Shown: positions 36,571-45,259 of the stretch, piece by piece
Position numbering within the stretch: position 1 is the stretch's first letter
Layout: each line of letters starts with the position of its first letter
DNA from: CAYFLR01 sp964343805
Lineage (GTDB): Bacteria; Bdellovibrionota_B; Oligoflexia; CAYFLR01
NCBI GenBank assembly: GCA_964343805.1
Contig: CAYFLR010000001.1
Location: 1 to 64,000 of the forward strand
Length of the DNA: 64,000 nucleotides
Direction of reading: 5' to 3'
Made by a program: the position numbers and the translations under genes
The notes under the pieces: model-generated
Databases searched by the model: none
Seen by the model: the letters and a program-made list of their open reading frames with translations, nothing else
What the model was told of the DNA's origin: nothing

Positions 36571-37341
36571 TTATTTTAACCCACTGTCGGTGGTGAGTTT
36601 GATAAGCGGAGGGGTTTGGAATTTACTGGCATCCACAGGGATATTCTCTTCAATTTTGGTCACCCGCATACGAAAAGAAGAGCCCATAGAGACATTCTCT
36701 TCACCGAGTTTTAAAGTATACCAATGGTAAGCGCGGTGGACATCGTTTTGGTTAAACCGAGTTTCAATGATATCACAGGGACGACCTAAGATGGTTTCTG
36801 AACCAACAATCTTGTCTAGCCCACCACTGGTGAGTCCATAAAATTCCTCTTTATTTTGATCGATCCATTCGGGATTCTTTTTTCCCATTGAGGCTTCAAG
36901 TTTCGCTACGGTGGGATCCTCGGTATCACTGCCGGTTTTTTTATCGGCGTCAAATTGAATTTGGCGTCCATTATTTTGAATGCGAACATGATTGGTTTTG
37001 AAAGAACGAGTTTGCCACTCTCCCTCTTTGGTTTTTTCTTGATAATTTCCTTCGGTATTGAAATAGCGAGCGGTTCTTAATCCCCATTCATCAAAATAGA
37101 GAGTTTCATTCACAACTTTGGTAGGGGTTCCCTTCATATCAACATTACTGAAGTACTCGGTTTTGAAAGTAATGATTCCCGACTGAATATGAAATCGTTT
37201 GGGAATGAGATGGTCCACTTGCACCACTTTGAGTTCAGCTCTTTGATCTTGCAGACTGGAATCACCGCAGTTTTGATAGGCAAAAATGATAAAAAATAGA
37301 CCTACCGCAGCAAGGGAAATCAGCCAATGTTTGGTTTTCAC
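36571..37341 (-). CDS. Putative lipoprotein, unknown function
   Basis: No family is recognised. The 256-residue protein has an N-terminal hydrophobic segment followed by AYQNCGDSS; the QNC form of the lipobox is atypical but plausible, giving a lipidated Cys at about residue 25. The remainder is a soluble domain with alternating polar beta-type strands and no obvious catalytic motif. The start is GTG at 37341 with GGAGAG 4 nt upstream. It lies between the signalling operon and the ELW-repeat lipoprotein, diverging from the latter. Confidence 0.7.
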   Translation of the reverse strand: MKTKHWLISLAAVGLFFIIFAYQNCGDSSLQDQRAELKVVQVDHLIPKRFHIQSGIITFKTEYFSNVDMKGTPTKVVNETLYFDEWGLRTARYFNTEGNYQEKTKEGEWQTRSFKTNHVRIQNNGRQIQFDADKKTGSDTEDPTVAKLEASMGKKNPEWIDQNKEEFYGLTSGGLDKIVGSETILGRPCDIIETRFNQNDVHRAYHWYTLKLGEENVSMGSSFRMRVTKIEENIPVDASKFQTPPLIKLTTDSGLK

Positions 37342-37443
37342 TAGACTCTCCTATATATTACTTTTATAATTTTTCGGTATAAACCCTATTTTACTTGAGT
37401 GATTAGGATAACTATCTAATTTGATTTACGATTGGCGGAGCCT

Positions 37444-40170
37444 ATGAATTCTTTTTTATCGTTTTTTGCTCTCATCCTATTTTTTAGTTGCACTGAGGTG
37501 GATGGTGACTCTTCTTTGAATCCAATTACAAGAAATCATCCAGCAGAAAAAGAACTTCCCTCCTTTGATACCCTGCAGCCGGGTACGCTCAACGATCAAG
37601 TGGCTCCTAAAATAGGGGGGGATGGGAGTATTAAAATCATAAAGGCGAGCTCTACTTTGGTCGAGTTGAGTTGGCAGGCTGGGAGCGACGATTCTACAGC
37701 GGAAGAAAATCTTCATTACCAAATTTTTTATTCCATAGAGGATAACCTGCAAGATCTAGATGGAATAAAAACTAATGGAAATCCCGGACTTAGAGAACCG
37801 ATTGCGAAGACCACAGCCACCCTCTACGGTTTAACCCCCAATACCACCTATTATTTCAATGTGGTGGTTTTGGACTTGGCGAAAAACACCACCTCTTATC
37901 AATCTGTGAAAGCCACAACGGGCGATGGCTTGGTTGCCAATGTAAATAAGATCAAAGCCTCTGCCAGTCTAACTGATGCCATTGTTTTTGATGACAAGTT
38001 TTTCTTTGGCGCCAATGACGGTCTGTATGGCAAGGAGTTATGGGTCTATGATGGGAAAACGGATCCCACTCTTTTCAAAGACCTTAATAAGGGAGGCAAT
38101 GGATCGGTCCCAAGTCATTTCTTTATCTTTAAAGAACGGCTTCTTTTTACCGCCAATGATGGGGAAAGTGGTTTTGAACTTTGGGAATACAAGGCAGGGG
38201 GAGAGCCTTCTTTGGTCAAAGATATTAAACCCGGTCATGGCAGCTCTCACCCCATGTTTTTCACCATCTATAAAGATATTTTGTACTTTAGAGCCAGTAC
38301 TGGAGATGCGGGGAGTGAACTCTGGAGTTACGATGGAGAGGCTCAGTCTACTCTGGTTAAGGATCTTTATCCAGGGAAGTCGAGTTCAAATCCAAGTGAT
38401 TTCATTGTCCACTTAGATAAGCTCTACTTTGTAGCCGAAGATGCAGAAAATGGCAGAGAGATTTGGTCTATGGATGAGAAGCGGGAGTTTGTTCTGATCT
38501 CTAGCTTCGATGTGGACAGTCGGGTTGCTCCAGCTGAATTGACCCTTTTTAATAGCGAACTCTATTTTGCGGTGGATGGCAGTTGGCGAGGCAATGAACT
38601 TTGGAAGATGGATGCTGAGCAGAAGTTTGCCCTTGTGGATGACATAAATGGAGGAGGCGATGATAGCGACCCTCATAATCTAATCGTGGTAGGAGAAAAA
38701 CTCCTATTTAGTGCCACCGGAGATAACGGAGTGGAACTTTGGTCTTATGATGGGACCAATGATCCCATCGAAGTGGCTGATATTTATGAAGGAGAAGAGA
38801 GTTCTAACCCTGATAGTTTTCAGGTTAACGGAACCACACTATACTTTCGAGCGAACACCGAAGCTGAAGGCACGGAATTATGGAAATTGGAACAGGGGGG
38901 AACTCCTGTTCTGGTGAAAGACATCTATCCGGGGGCTGAAAGTAGTCATGCTATTCCCTTAGGCTTTTTGGGGGATAAGCTCTATTTTCAAGCCGATGAA
39001 GGTGAAAATGGTCCAACCTTATGGGAGTTAGGTGGAAGTGAGCCACCCAAGTTACTTTTTGATATAAATAAAGGTAACTTTGGATCGGAGATTAATAACA
39101 TCATCTCGTTCAAAGAAAAGCTCTACTTTAGCGCCAATGACGGGTTAAGTGGAAGAGAGTTATGGGTCTATGATGGACAAAACCCCCCGAGCCTAGTGTT
39201 CGATATTGCCGATGGAACGAGGAGTAGTCATCCGACAGAGTTTTTTATTTTTGATGACAAACTTTATTTCCAAGCGGAAACCAAAGATGCGGGGAAAGAG
39301 CTGTGGGTCTACGACGGAACCAAGGATCCTTCTCTGGTTGAAGATCTGGTTCATGGTCGAGGAAGTTCCTATCCTGCTTTTCTTACAACCTTCAAAGACC
39401 GCCTTTATTTCGGGGCCTATCAGGATCAGGTAGGCATGGAGCTGTGGCGATTAAAAGAGAATCAATTTGAGTTAGTCCATGATGTGGAAGAGGGTTTAGC
39501 CGGAAGCAAACCTTCTCATCTGATTGTCTTTAAAGATCTGCTGATGTATGTGGCCCACACTTCTTTGCATGGAGCTGAGTGGTGGAGTTATGATGGAAAT
39601 GACAATGATAATGACAATAATAATCCCGCTCTTGCTTTTGAAGTGAATCCCGATGGCAGTGCTGACCCCACTTCACCGATTATTTTTAATGACAGACTCT
39701 ACTTTGCTGCCAATGATGGATCTCATGGGGTGGAACTTTTTGTCTATGATGGAAATAAAGCAGAGCTTGTGGCCGATCTGAATCCTGATGGACACTCCTA
39801 TCCCGAAAAAATGAAGGTTTTTGAGAACAAGTTATACTTTTCTGCAGATGATGGAAAGCATGGAGCTGAGCTATGGGTTTTTGATGGAAAGAGTCCTCCA
39901 TTACTTTTATCTGACCTCAATCCTGCTGGGTCTTCTCATCCTCAAGACCTTTTTACCTATAAAGACACTCTCTTTTTTAGTGCCCAGAATGTTAAGTATG
40001 GATCAGAACTTTGGGCCCTCAAGAGTGGAGAGCCTCCCTTTATCTGGGGAAATCTCAATCAGGGTGAGTTGAGCTCTCATCCTCGGTATATGACGCTATT
40101 TAAAGATAAACTCTATTTAAGAGCCAGCGATGGTGTAAATGGGGTGGAACTTTGGAGTTTTGAGTTATAA
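37444..40170 (+). CDS. Lipoprotein with fibronectin III domain and 16 ELW-type repeats
   Basis: A lipobox FFSC follows a short signal (Cys about residue 16). Residues about 45-165 look like a fibronectin type III domain (NTTYYFNVVVLDLAKN). The rest holds 16 copies of a unit of about 47 residues of the form LYF.A.DG..G.ELW.YDG......V.DI..G..SS.P, ending in the last copy VELWSFEL. A set of 16 suggests two eight-bladed or similar beta-propellers, a common surface-binding fold; this is inferred from repeat count only. I choose ATG 37444, with GGAG upstream, over TTG 37432. It is convergent with the next gene, with 15 bp between them. Codon patterns repeat less than the protein does, so duplication is old. 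Confidence 0.82.
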   Translation: MNSFLSFFALILFFSCTEVDGDSSLNPITRNHPAEKELPSFDTLQPGTLNDQVAPKIGGDGSIKIIKASSTLVELSWQAGSDDSTAEENLHYQIFYSIEDNLQDLDGIKTNGNPGLREPIAKTTATLYGLTPNTTYYFNVVVLDLAKNTTSYQSVKATTGDGLVANVNKIKASASLTDAIVFDDKFFFGANDGLYGKELWVYDGKTDPTLFKDLNKGGNGSVPSHFFIFKERLLFTANDGESGFELWEYKAGGEPSLVKDIKPGHGSSHPMFFTIYKDILYFRASTGDAGSELWSYDGEAQSTLVKDLYPGKSSSNPSDFIVHLDKLYFVAEDAENGREIWSMDEKREFVLISSFDVDSRVAPAELTLFNSELYFAVDGSWRGNELWKMDAEQKFALVDDINGGGDDSDPHNLIVVGEKLLFSATGDNGVELWSYDGTNDPIEVADIYEGEESSNPDSFQVNGTTLYFRANTEAEGTELWKLEQGGTPVLVKDIYPGAESSHAIPLGFLGDKLYFQADEGENGPTLWELGGSEPPKLLFDINKGNFGSEINNIISFKEKLYFSANDGLSGRELWVYDGQNPPSLVFDIADGTRSSHPTEFFIFDDKLYFQAETKDAGKELWVYDGTKDPSLVEDLVHGRGSSYPAFLTTFKDRLYFGAYQDQVGMELWRLKENQFELVHDVEEGLAGSKPSHLIVFKDLLMYVAHTSLHGAEWWSYDGNDNDNDNNNPALAFEVNPDGSADPTSPIIFNDRLYFAANDGSHGVELFVYDGNKAELVADLNPDGHSYPEKMKVFENKLYFSADDGKHGAELWVFDGKSPPLLLSDLNPAGSSHPQDLFTYKDTLFFSAQNVKYGSELWALKSGEPPFIWGNLNQGELSSHPRYMTLFKDKLYLRASDGVNGVELWSFEL

Positions 40171-40185
40171 GGGGTCTTTTACTTT

Positions 40186-41727
40186 TTATCTGTTCAGCGC
40201 AGTGTAGTCACCCCGTTCGATGAGTTTATCAGATTCAATATCAATTCGGCCCACCATAATATCGTCATAGTCTCCATCTAATAATTGGGAATTAATGTTG
40301 ATGGTATGAGTCCCCTGATTCAGAGTTTTTTGAATCCGAATCAGATGCCCATGTCCTCTCGCCCTTTCTGCCAGGATAATAGGCTCACTCTTAGTTCCAT
40401 CGGGGTAGCTTAAGGTGATCCAGTTTTCTGGGTAGGAAAGACCGCAGATTTTATTGATGGTGATTATAACCTCGGTTTGATCTTCCATCACTTCAAAATG
40501 AAAATCATAACTGTTTCCTTTTAGTTCGTTGGTGTTGAGCTCTTGCATGCACTCGGCATTTCCGCCGCCTGAACTATATTGGTTGTTTCCCACATGAAAA
40601 AGCTCTCCCTCTCCAAACTCCACATCTCTTCCTTGATTTTTGATAAAGGCCTCGATGTTGTAATTTTGGTTGTCATTAATGCGAATGGGGCCATAGCTAC
40701 TGGTCTCATAGTTTTCTTTGCCCACCTTCACTTGATAACCCTTTCCTACTGGTAGAATGGTATTAAATGATCCATTGGTATTGCTGTTAATCTCTTTGAC
40801 CACATTTCCTTCTCGCAGGATTTTAATATTGGCATCGGCTAATCCATCTTGGGAGGTCCAATCTTTAACCACTCCACTTAAAGCACCTCCTCCCACACTG
40901 AGGGTGAGTTCCTCTGACACCGAGGTTCCTTCAATACTCATTTTTATTTTGTAGATTCCTTTTTTAGGAGATTCCCATGAAAGTTCTCCTTCAGAATCGT
41001 ATTCCATTTCTTCATGAGGGAGTTCTACCTTGACCTCAACTTTTTCCATGGCATTTTCACTGTTTTTGAGTCCATATATTTGGATGGAAAAAGGGTCACC
41101 AATGGCGATATAAAGTTGATCAATTAAACGAGTGTTGAGGTATTGATCGGAGGGTTCAATAAAGGGAAGTTTGGTATTAGATGGCATAATAGATTTGCCA
41201 GCATAATCAAAGGCTGATTCGACTAGGGCAACCGAGGCATTGGGATTCAGAGTGAAAAGGGAGTGATTACCAAGATGCCTATTGGCAAACTCTACAATTT
41301 TATTTTTTTCAGATCCCGAAAGGGTTCCGTTAAATCTCCTATAACCCAAAAACTGAAAGTCTGAGTCCTCTATTAGAGTTTGTAAATTTCCCTTTTGAAT
41401 CCCTTCGGGCTGTAGTGCCTCTACAATATTTTCTTTACTATTACTTTGATGGCCTAAGTAAATCGCCACTCGATCACCCAAAGCAGAAGCCAGTGATTTA
41501 GCAAAAGCCAAATCTCCTCGTTGGAGATATTTTTTGGGATACTCAACCACAATCAAAGATTGCTGTTGCCATCCCCAGTTTACCAAAGAAAAAACGGGAC
41601 CTATTTCTTCACTGGGAGAATTAACTGGAGTGGTATTGCTCGGTTCTTCTTGCAGACATCCACTAAAATGGAGAGCTAGAAAAAGTAAGATTCCAAAAAG
41701 TTTTAAATGATTAAAAATATATTTCAT
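40186..41727 (-). CDS. Lipoprotein with carboxypeptidase-regulatory-like domain
   Basis: A lipoprotein signal ends in HFSGC, followed by an acidic tether (CLQEEPS). The N-terminal 200 residues (for example QRGDLAFAKSLASALGDRVA) have a mixed alpha/beta pattern that might be a degenerate von Willebrand A-type domain without its metal site. Around residues 285-350 is a carboxypeptidase-regulatory-like segment (LSGVVKDW...ADANIKILREG). The C-terminus is a beta-sandwich-like region (EVIITINKICG, NQGTHTININSQLLDGD). ATG at 41727, with GGAGATTAGG upstream, is chosen over the ATT-codon start four codons earlier. It is the third gene of a minus-strand operon with the leucine-rich and papain-like lipoproteins, 24 bp downstream of the latter. 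Confidence 0.7.
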   Translation of the reverse strand: MKYIFNHLKLFGILLFLALHFSGCLQEEPSNTTPVNSPSEEIGPVFSLVNWGWQQQSLIVVEYPKKYLQRGDLAFAKSLASALGDRVAIYLGHQSNSKENIVEALQPEGIQKGNLQTLIEDSDFQFLGYRRFNGTLSGSEKNKIVEFANRHLGNHSLFTLNPNASVALVESAFDYAGKSIMPSNTKLPFIEPSDQYLNTRLIDQLYIAIGDPFSIQIYGLKNSENAMEKVEVKVELPHEEMEYDSEGELSWESPKKGIYKIKMSIEGTSVSEELTLSVGGGALSGVVKDWTSQDGLADANIKILREGNVVKEINSNTNGSFNTILPVGKGYQVKVGKENYETSSYGPIRINDNQNYNIEAFIKNQGRDVEFGEGELFHVGNNQYSSGGGNAECMQELNTNELKGNSYDFHFEVMEDQTEVIITINKICGLSYPENWITLSYPDGTKSEPIILAERARGHGHLIRIQKTLNQGTHTININSQLLDGDYDDIMVGRIDIESDKLIERGDYTALNR

Positions 41728-41751
41728 CCTAATCTCCAATTTAACTTGGGT

Positions 41752-44226
41752 CTATTCGGTTCCTATATAAGTCAAAACACCTGTCATGCCAATCAAAGCA
41801 TAAAAACCATTGTTGGGTGCTTTCAGTAAAAATCTTCGAGTACTAGGATTTTCGTCATAATTAGTTGAAATGGCAAAACGGTTATTTTTATTCTTTTCAA
41901 ACCAGCTCATGGCCACTTGAGGATCAATGCTAATACCTTCAGGGACACTTTTGAGATCGGCCTCTTTCACCGCCCGACAGACGTTTTGTGAGCAGTTTCC
42001 GAATACAATTTCACTATAACCATATTCTTTTCCATTATGCTTATCAAAGTAACCTAACATTTTAGCCTTTTCTGCTTCGCTGGCTTCAAAAGCAAAACCG
42101 TGAATTTCTCGATTTTGCTCTTGGTATCCTTTGATCACCTCTTTAAAATCTTCACCTTTTTTATCAATTTTCTTTCCAAAACTGGTATGATAGACTCGAT
42201 CTCCAATTCTTAGGGCCAGGTGACTCGTGGAAGATCCCGGAGAAACATGGAGAACTTCCACCGTGTTCTTACCTATTCCATTTAAATAGGTATCTAGCAC
42301 GCTTCCTCGAATAGCCATGGTGCCCTTGGAGGAGCTTTTTATATCATTCTCTTTCACAAAATCCTTGAGATCTTGTTTGAAGGCGGTCAATTTTCCAGCC
42401 TGTTGTTTTTTGTAATCTTCATGTATTTGCTGATTGTGACGAGTGTGTAGATCGCTCGTCTCTTTTTGTATGGCCTCCTCCAATTCTGGATGTTTGGGCA
42501 TATTGTTTTCTGAACTCCAATCCTTGGCTTCGGTTTTCGGTGTGGTTTTTTTGACCTTTTGGATTATTTCCATCGCTTTAGGCATTTGACTTAAGAGATG
42601 AGGGGCTTTAATTCCAGAAACGGTGAAGAGCACTTCAAATCCCATCTGTCCGGCTATTTTACAAACGGCTTCTGCTCTTTGATGAACGGGTAACTGAACA
42701 AACCAATCCGATTTACGCTCCAAGTATTTATCTATAGTTAAAATGGCTTGGGCGAGGGTTTTAATAGCCCCTAGCACTTCAGTTTTGGCATTATTAAATT
42801 TATTTGCCAGCTCTTCCTCAGCTAGCTCTTTAATGGTGTCATTAGGGTGAAAGGTCATCATCCAATCCACCCCTAGTTTTATAACATATTTAGCTCCTTG
42901 CCAGACTAATTTACTAAAACTAGCCACCCCATCTATAAATTCACTGATAGTGGGAATGCCTTCTTTGACACCGGCACCGAGACCCATGGCACAGCGAGTC
43001 ACCATCTGTAAATAGAAGGATTCATTTTCTAATTCACTGCCTTCTTTTTCTACACACATATTGGATAGGTCCGCTAAATTGACTCGCCAAAATGCGGTGT
43101 TTAGTTTTTCTTTAGAGGCTGCTATATCTGCTTCAATGAGGACTAAAAAGCGTTTTGCGATACTGACATAAAATCCCCGCTTGGCGAGTTTACTGTCATG
43201 CCATTCGAGAGCGCGAAATCCATAGAAGTCAGTAGTTTTTCTTTCTCCGGTGGGGGTTTGCTCAAATACTTCTTGCGTGACCCAAGACATGCCAATTTGC
43301 TGTAACATGGACACTGCTGGTTGGCTATCTAGGTTGAGAAAATCAACAATTTGGACTTGAATTTTGGGGGTTCCATAGTGAGCTAAGGCGTATTTGGGGC
43401 CAAACCAAACATCCATTTTATCCCCACTTTTTATCTCACTTTGCCAACTTCCCCCCACACTGGTGGGAAGAATTTTTTTCAGAACTCTTTCTTCCAATAG
43501 ATGCCGGGGATCATCCTTACCACAGTCCGCTTTGGCCAGATCTGCATAGGTCTCTTTTCCTTCATAGGAACTCTGATAAGCTTCGGCTTGCTTAATTTTG
43601 TCCAGTTGGATGGACCCTGCGGTCTCTTTTAAGGAGAGAGAGGATGAGGGTTTGGGTTGGTCCTCGGAATGGATGAGCTCGGCTTTGAATAGATCCTCTT
43701 CTTGACCAAATAGTGATTTGCCTTTGAGGTCTTTGCGAATTTGAAAAAGATATCGATCGCTGACCCAAACTTTGAGAAACTCAGTATCGTGCTCATATCC
43801 GCTGACAGCCGGATAATCTTTACCGGCTAAATCTTTAAGGTCCTCTTGCTTATAATTGGCATTGTCATTTTCTCCTCCATCGATCCATGGATGGATTTTT
43901 ATGGCGTTTTCCTTCTGATTGCCGTAATCTTCCACCACCATTGAGAAGCTATTGTTATCATTGTCGAGATAGGTGCCGATGACTTCAGATTTGATTCCTC
44001 CTTCCATTTTACGAAAAGAGGAGCGGTCTTGTACTAAATGATAGCTTTTGATTTGATCAGGTAGGAGCCGGCCTAAAATGATAGGGGGAACCAGTCGTAC
44101 CTCTTTCCTAAAGGAGGGCTTTGTTGGTTTATCAATTTCTTCTTTTTGTCCCTCTTCTTCCTCTTTGTCACCACAAGATAAGAGCAATGAAATGAGAACC
44201 CATAGTAAAATCCATTTATGCCACAT
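41752..44226 (-). CDS. Lipoprotein with C-terminal permuted papain-fold (NlpC/P60-like) domain
   Basis: A signal ends in LLSC (Cys about residue 18) and is followed by a run of acidic residues. Residues 60-420 are unrecognised. A helical, hydrophobic region (about 435-555; KEGIPTISEFIDGVASFSK) precedes the C-terminal domain. That domain has SHLALRIGDRVYH (His669) followed by GNCSQNVC (Cys745). The order His then Cys, with the RIGD..YH strand, fits the circularly permuted NlpC/P60/LRAT-type papain fold, whose members cleave or form amide or ester bonds. Such modules also occur as toxin domains of large secreted proteins. Activity is inferred from the His/Cys pair only. Middle gene of a lipoprotein operon, 17 bp after the leucine-rich-repeat gene. 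Confidence 0.7.
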   Translation of the reverse strand: MWHKWILLWVLISLLLSCGDKEEEEGQKEEIDKPTKPSFRKEVRLVPPIILGRLLPDQIKSYHLVQDRSSFRKMEGGIKSEVIGTYLDNDNNSFSMVVEDYGNQKENAIKIHPWIDGGENDNANYKQEDLKDLAGKDYPAVSGYEHDTEFLKVWVSDRYLFQIRKDLKGKSLFGQEEDLFKAELIHSEDQPKPSSSLSLKETAGSIQLDKIKQAEAYQSSYEGKETYADLAKADCGKDDPRHLLEERVLKKILPTSVGGSWQSEIKSGDKMDVWFGPKYALAHYGTPKIQVQIVDFLNLDSQPAVSMLQQIGMSWVTQEVFEQTPTGERKTTDFYGFRALEWHDSKLAKRGFYVSIAKRFLVLIEADIAASKEKLNTAFWRVNLADLSNMCVEKEGSELENESFYLQMVTRCAMGLGAGVKEGIPTISEFIDGVASFSKLVWQGAKYVIKLGVDWMMTFHPNDTIKELAEEELANKFNNAKTEVLGAIKTLAQAILTIDKYLERKSDWFVQLPVHQRAEAVCKIAGQMGFEVLFTVSGIKAPHLLSQMPKAMEIIQKVKKTTPKTEAKDWSSENNMPKHPELEEAIQKETSDLHTRHNQQIHEDYKKQQAGKLTAFKQDLKDFVKENDIKSSSKGTMAIRGSVLDTYLNGIGKNTVEVLHVSPGSSTSHLALRIGDRVYHTSFGKKIDKKGEDFKEVIKGYQEQNREIHGFAFEASEAEKAKMLGYFDKHNGKEYGYSEIVFGNCSQNVCRAVKEADLKSVPEGISIDPQVAMSWFEKNKNNRFAISTNYDENPSTRRFLLKAPNNGFYALIGMTGVLTYIGTE

Positions 44227-44243
44227 AAAAACCTCTATAAAGA

Positions 44244-45107
44244 TTAGTACTGGGTGTATTCTTTACAAAAAACAGAGATCGCCATTGATTTAACTTCCTC
44301 ACCAAAGGGGCAAGATTCCTCATCGAAAGCCAGGGGATTTCCATCAAAATGTAGAGTCAGTAAATGGGGTAAATCGGCTAGAGGAGTGAGTTTTTGCACA
44401 TTGTTCTTGCTTAAGTTTAAATGCCATAGTTTCTCTAGCCCGGCAAGTGCATCCACTTGGTCTATTTTGTTTTCTGCTAAATCGAGCTTTTCCAATAGAG
44501 TGAGCCCTGTTAAAGCCTCAATTTTTATTATTTGATTTTTAGCCAGACTCAGGCTTTTTAATTGCTTGAGGTGAGTGAGGGGAGACAAACTTTCGATTTG
44601 GTTGTCGCTTAAATGAAGGACCTTTAGCTTGGTCAAACTTTTAAGAGGTTCGATATTCTTTATTTTATTTCCTTGCAGAGATAATTCTTCGAGTTCGGTG
44701 AGGGAGGCGAGCTCTCCAATATCTTCTATTTCTAAGTTGTTAAGGACCAGTTCTTTTAATCCTTTAAATTGCCCGATGAGACTCAATTTTTGGATGGGGC
44801 ATCCACTGCATATACGAATAGCTTTTTGGTTTTGCAGTGATTCTTCTTCAATGCTGCAAGAAGAGGAGTCTATATACTGATTCAAAGCGGAGATCATGAT
44901 CTGTTTGTCTTTTTGCTTTTCATCTGGATCGAGGTTATCGCAGGCCCTGGGGCAGTGAGAGCGGATACATTGATAATGATTGACTGCCTGAGCCACAAAG
45001 GGAGCCTTTTCTTCAGATTCTTCCGACTCATCTTCCTCTTCACATCTAAGTAAAAAAAGTGAGCAGCATAGGGCAAATGCTAAGAGTAGCAATCGTTCAC
45101 TGGTCAT
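44244..45107 (-). CDS. Internalin-like leucine-rich-repeat lipoprotein
   Basis: A lipobox LLRC at about residue 22 is followed by a strongly acidic stretch (EEEDESEESEE). A Cys-rich segment (CIRSHCPRACDN, SSSCS, CSGC) leads to six regular 22-residue leucine-rich repeats (LxxLxLxxNxIxxIxxLxxLx) plus a capped seventh, residues about 115-262. The 22-residue length and phasing are those of internalin-type repeats, which bind proteins. A surface binding role is therefore likely, with the partner unknown. It heads an operon with the two lipoprotein genes downstream. Nothing in the sequence indicates regulation. Confidence 0.88.
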   Translation of the reverse strand: MTSERLLLLAFALCCSLFLLRCEEEDESEESEEKAPFVAQAVNHYQCIRSHCPRACDNLDPDEKQKDKQIMISALNQYIDSSSCSIEEESLQNQKAIRICSGCPIQKLSLIGQFKGLKELVLNNLEIEDIGELASLTELEELSLQGNKIKNIEPLKSLTKLKVLHLSDNQIESLSPLTHLKQLKSLSLAKNQIIKIEALTGLTLLEKLDLAENKIDQVDALAGLEKLWHLNLSKNNVQKLTPLADLPHLLTLHFDGNPLAFDEESCPFGEEVKSMAISVFCKEYTQY

Positions 45108-45191
45108 AACATTCCTTTTTTATAAATATATAGGTAAATCTGGCCCCATCTTAACACTGAATTTTTTATGAGTAAATTTAAATGGCAGAGT

Positions 45192-45220
45192 TTATTCAAA
45201 GATGATCCATATGTTATAAT
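45192..45220 (+). promoter_or_regulatory. Candidate promoter of the FGE-like lipoprotein gene
   Basis: A perfect -10 TATAAT (45215-45220) follows a poor -35 TTATTC (45192-45197) with a 17-bp spacer. The likely start point, about 45227, leaves a leader of about 33 bases before ATG 45260. The region is divergent from the leucine-rich-repeat operon. Confidence 0.5.
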
Positions 45221-45259
45221 AGCCTCACATTTTGACCCATGCAGCCAAAAGGATTACCA

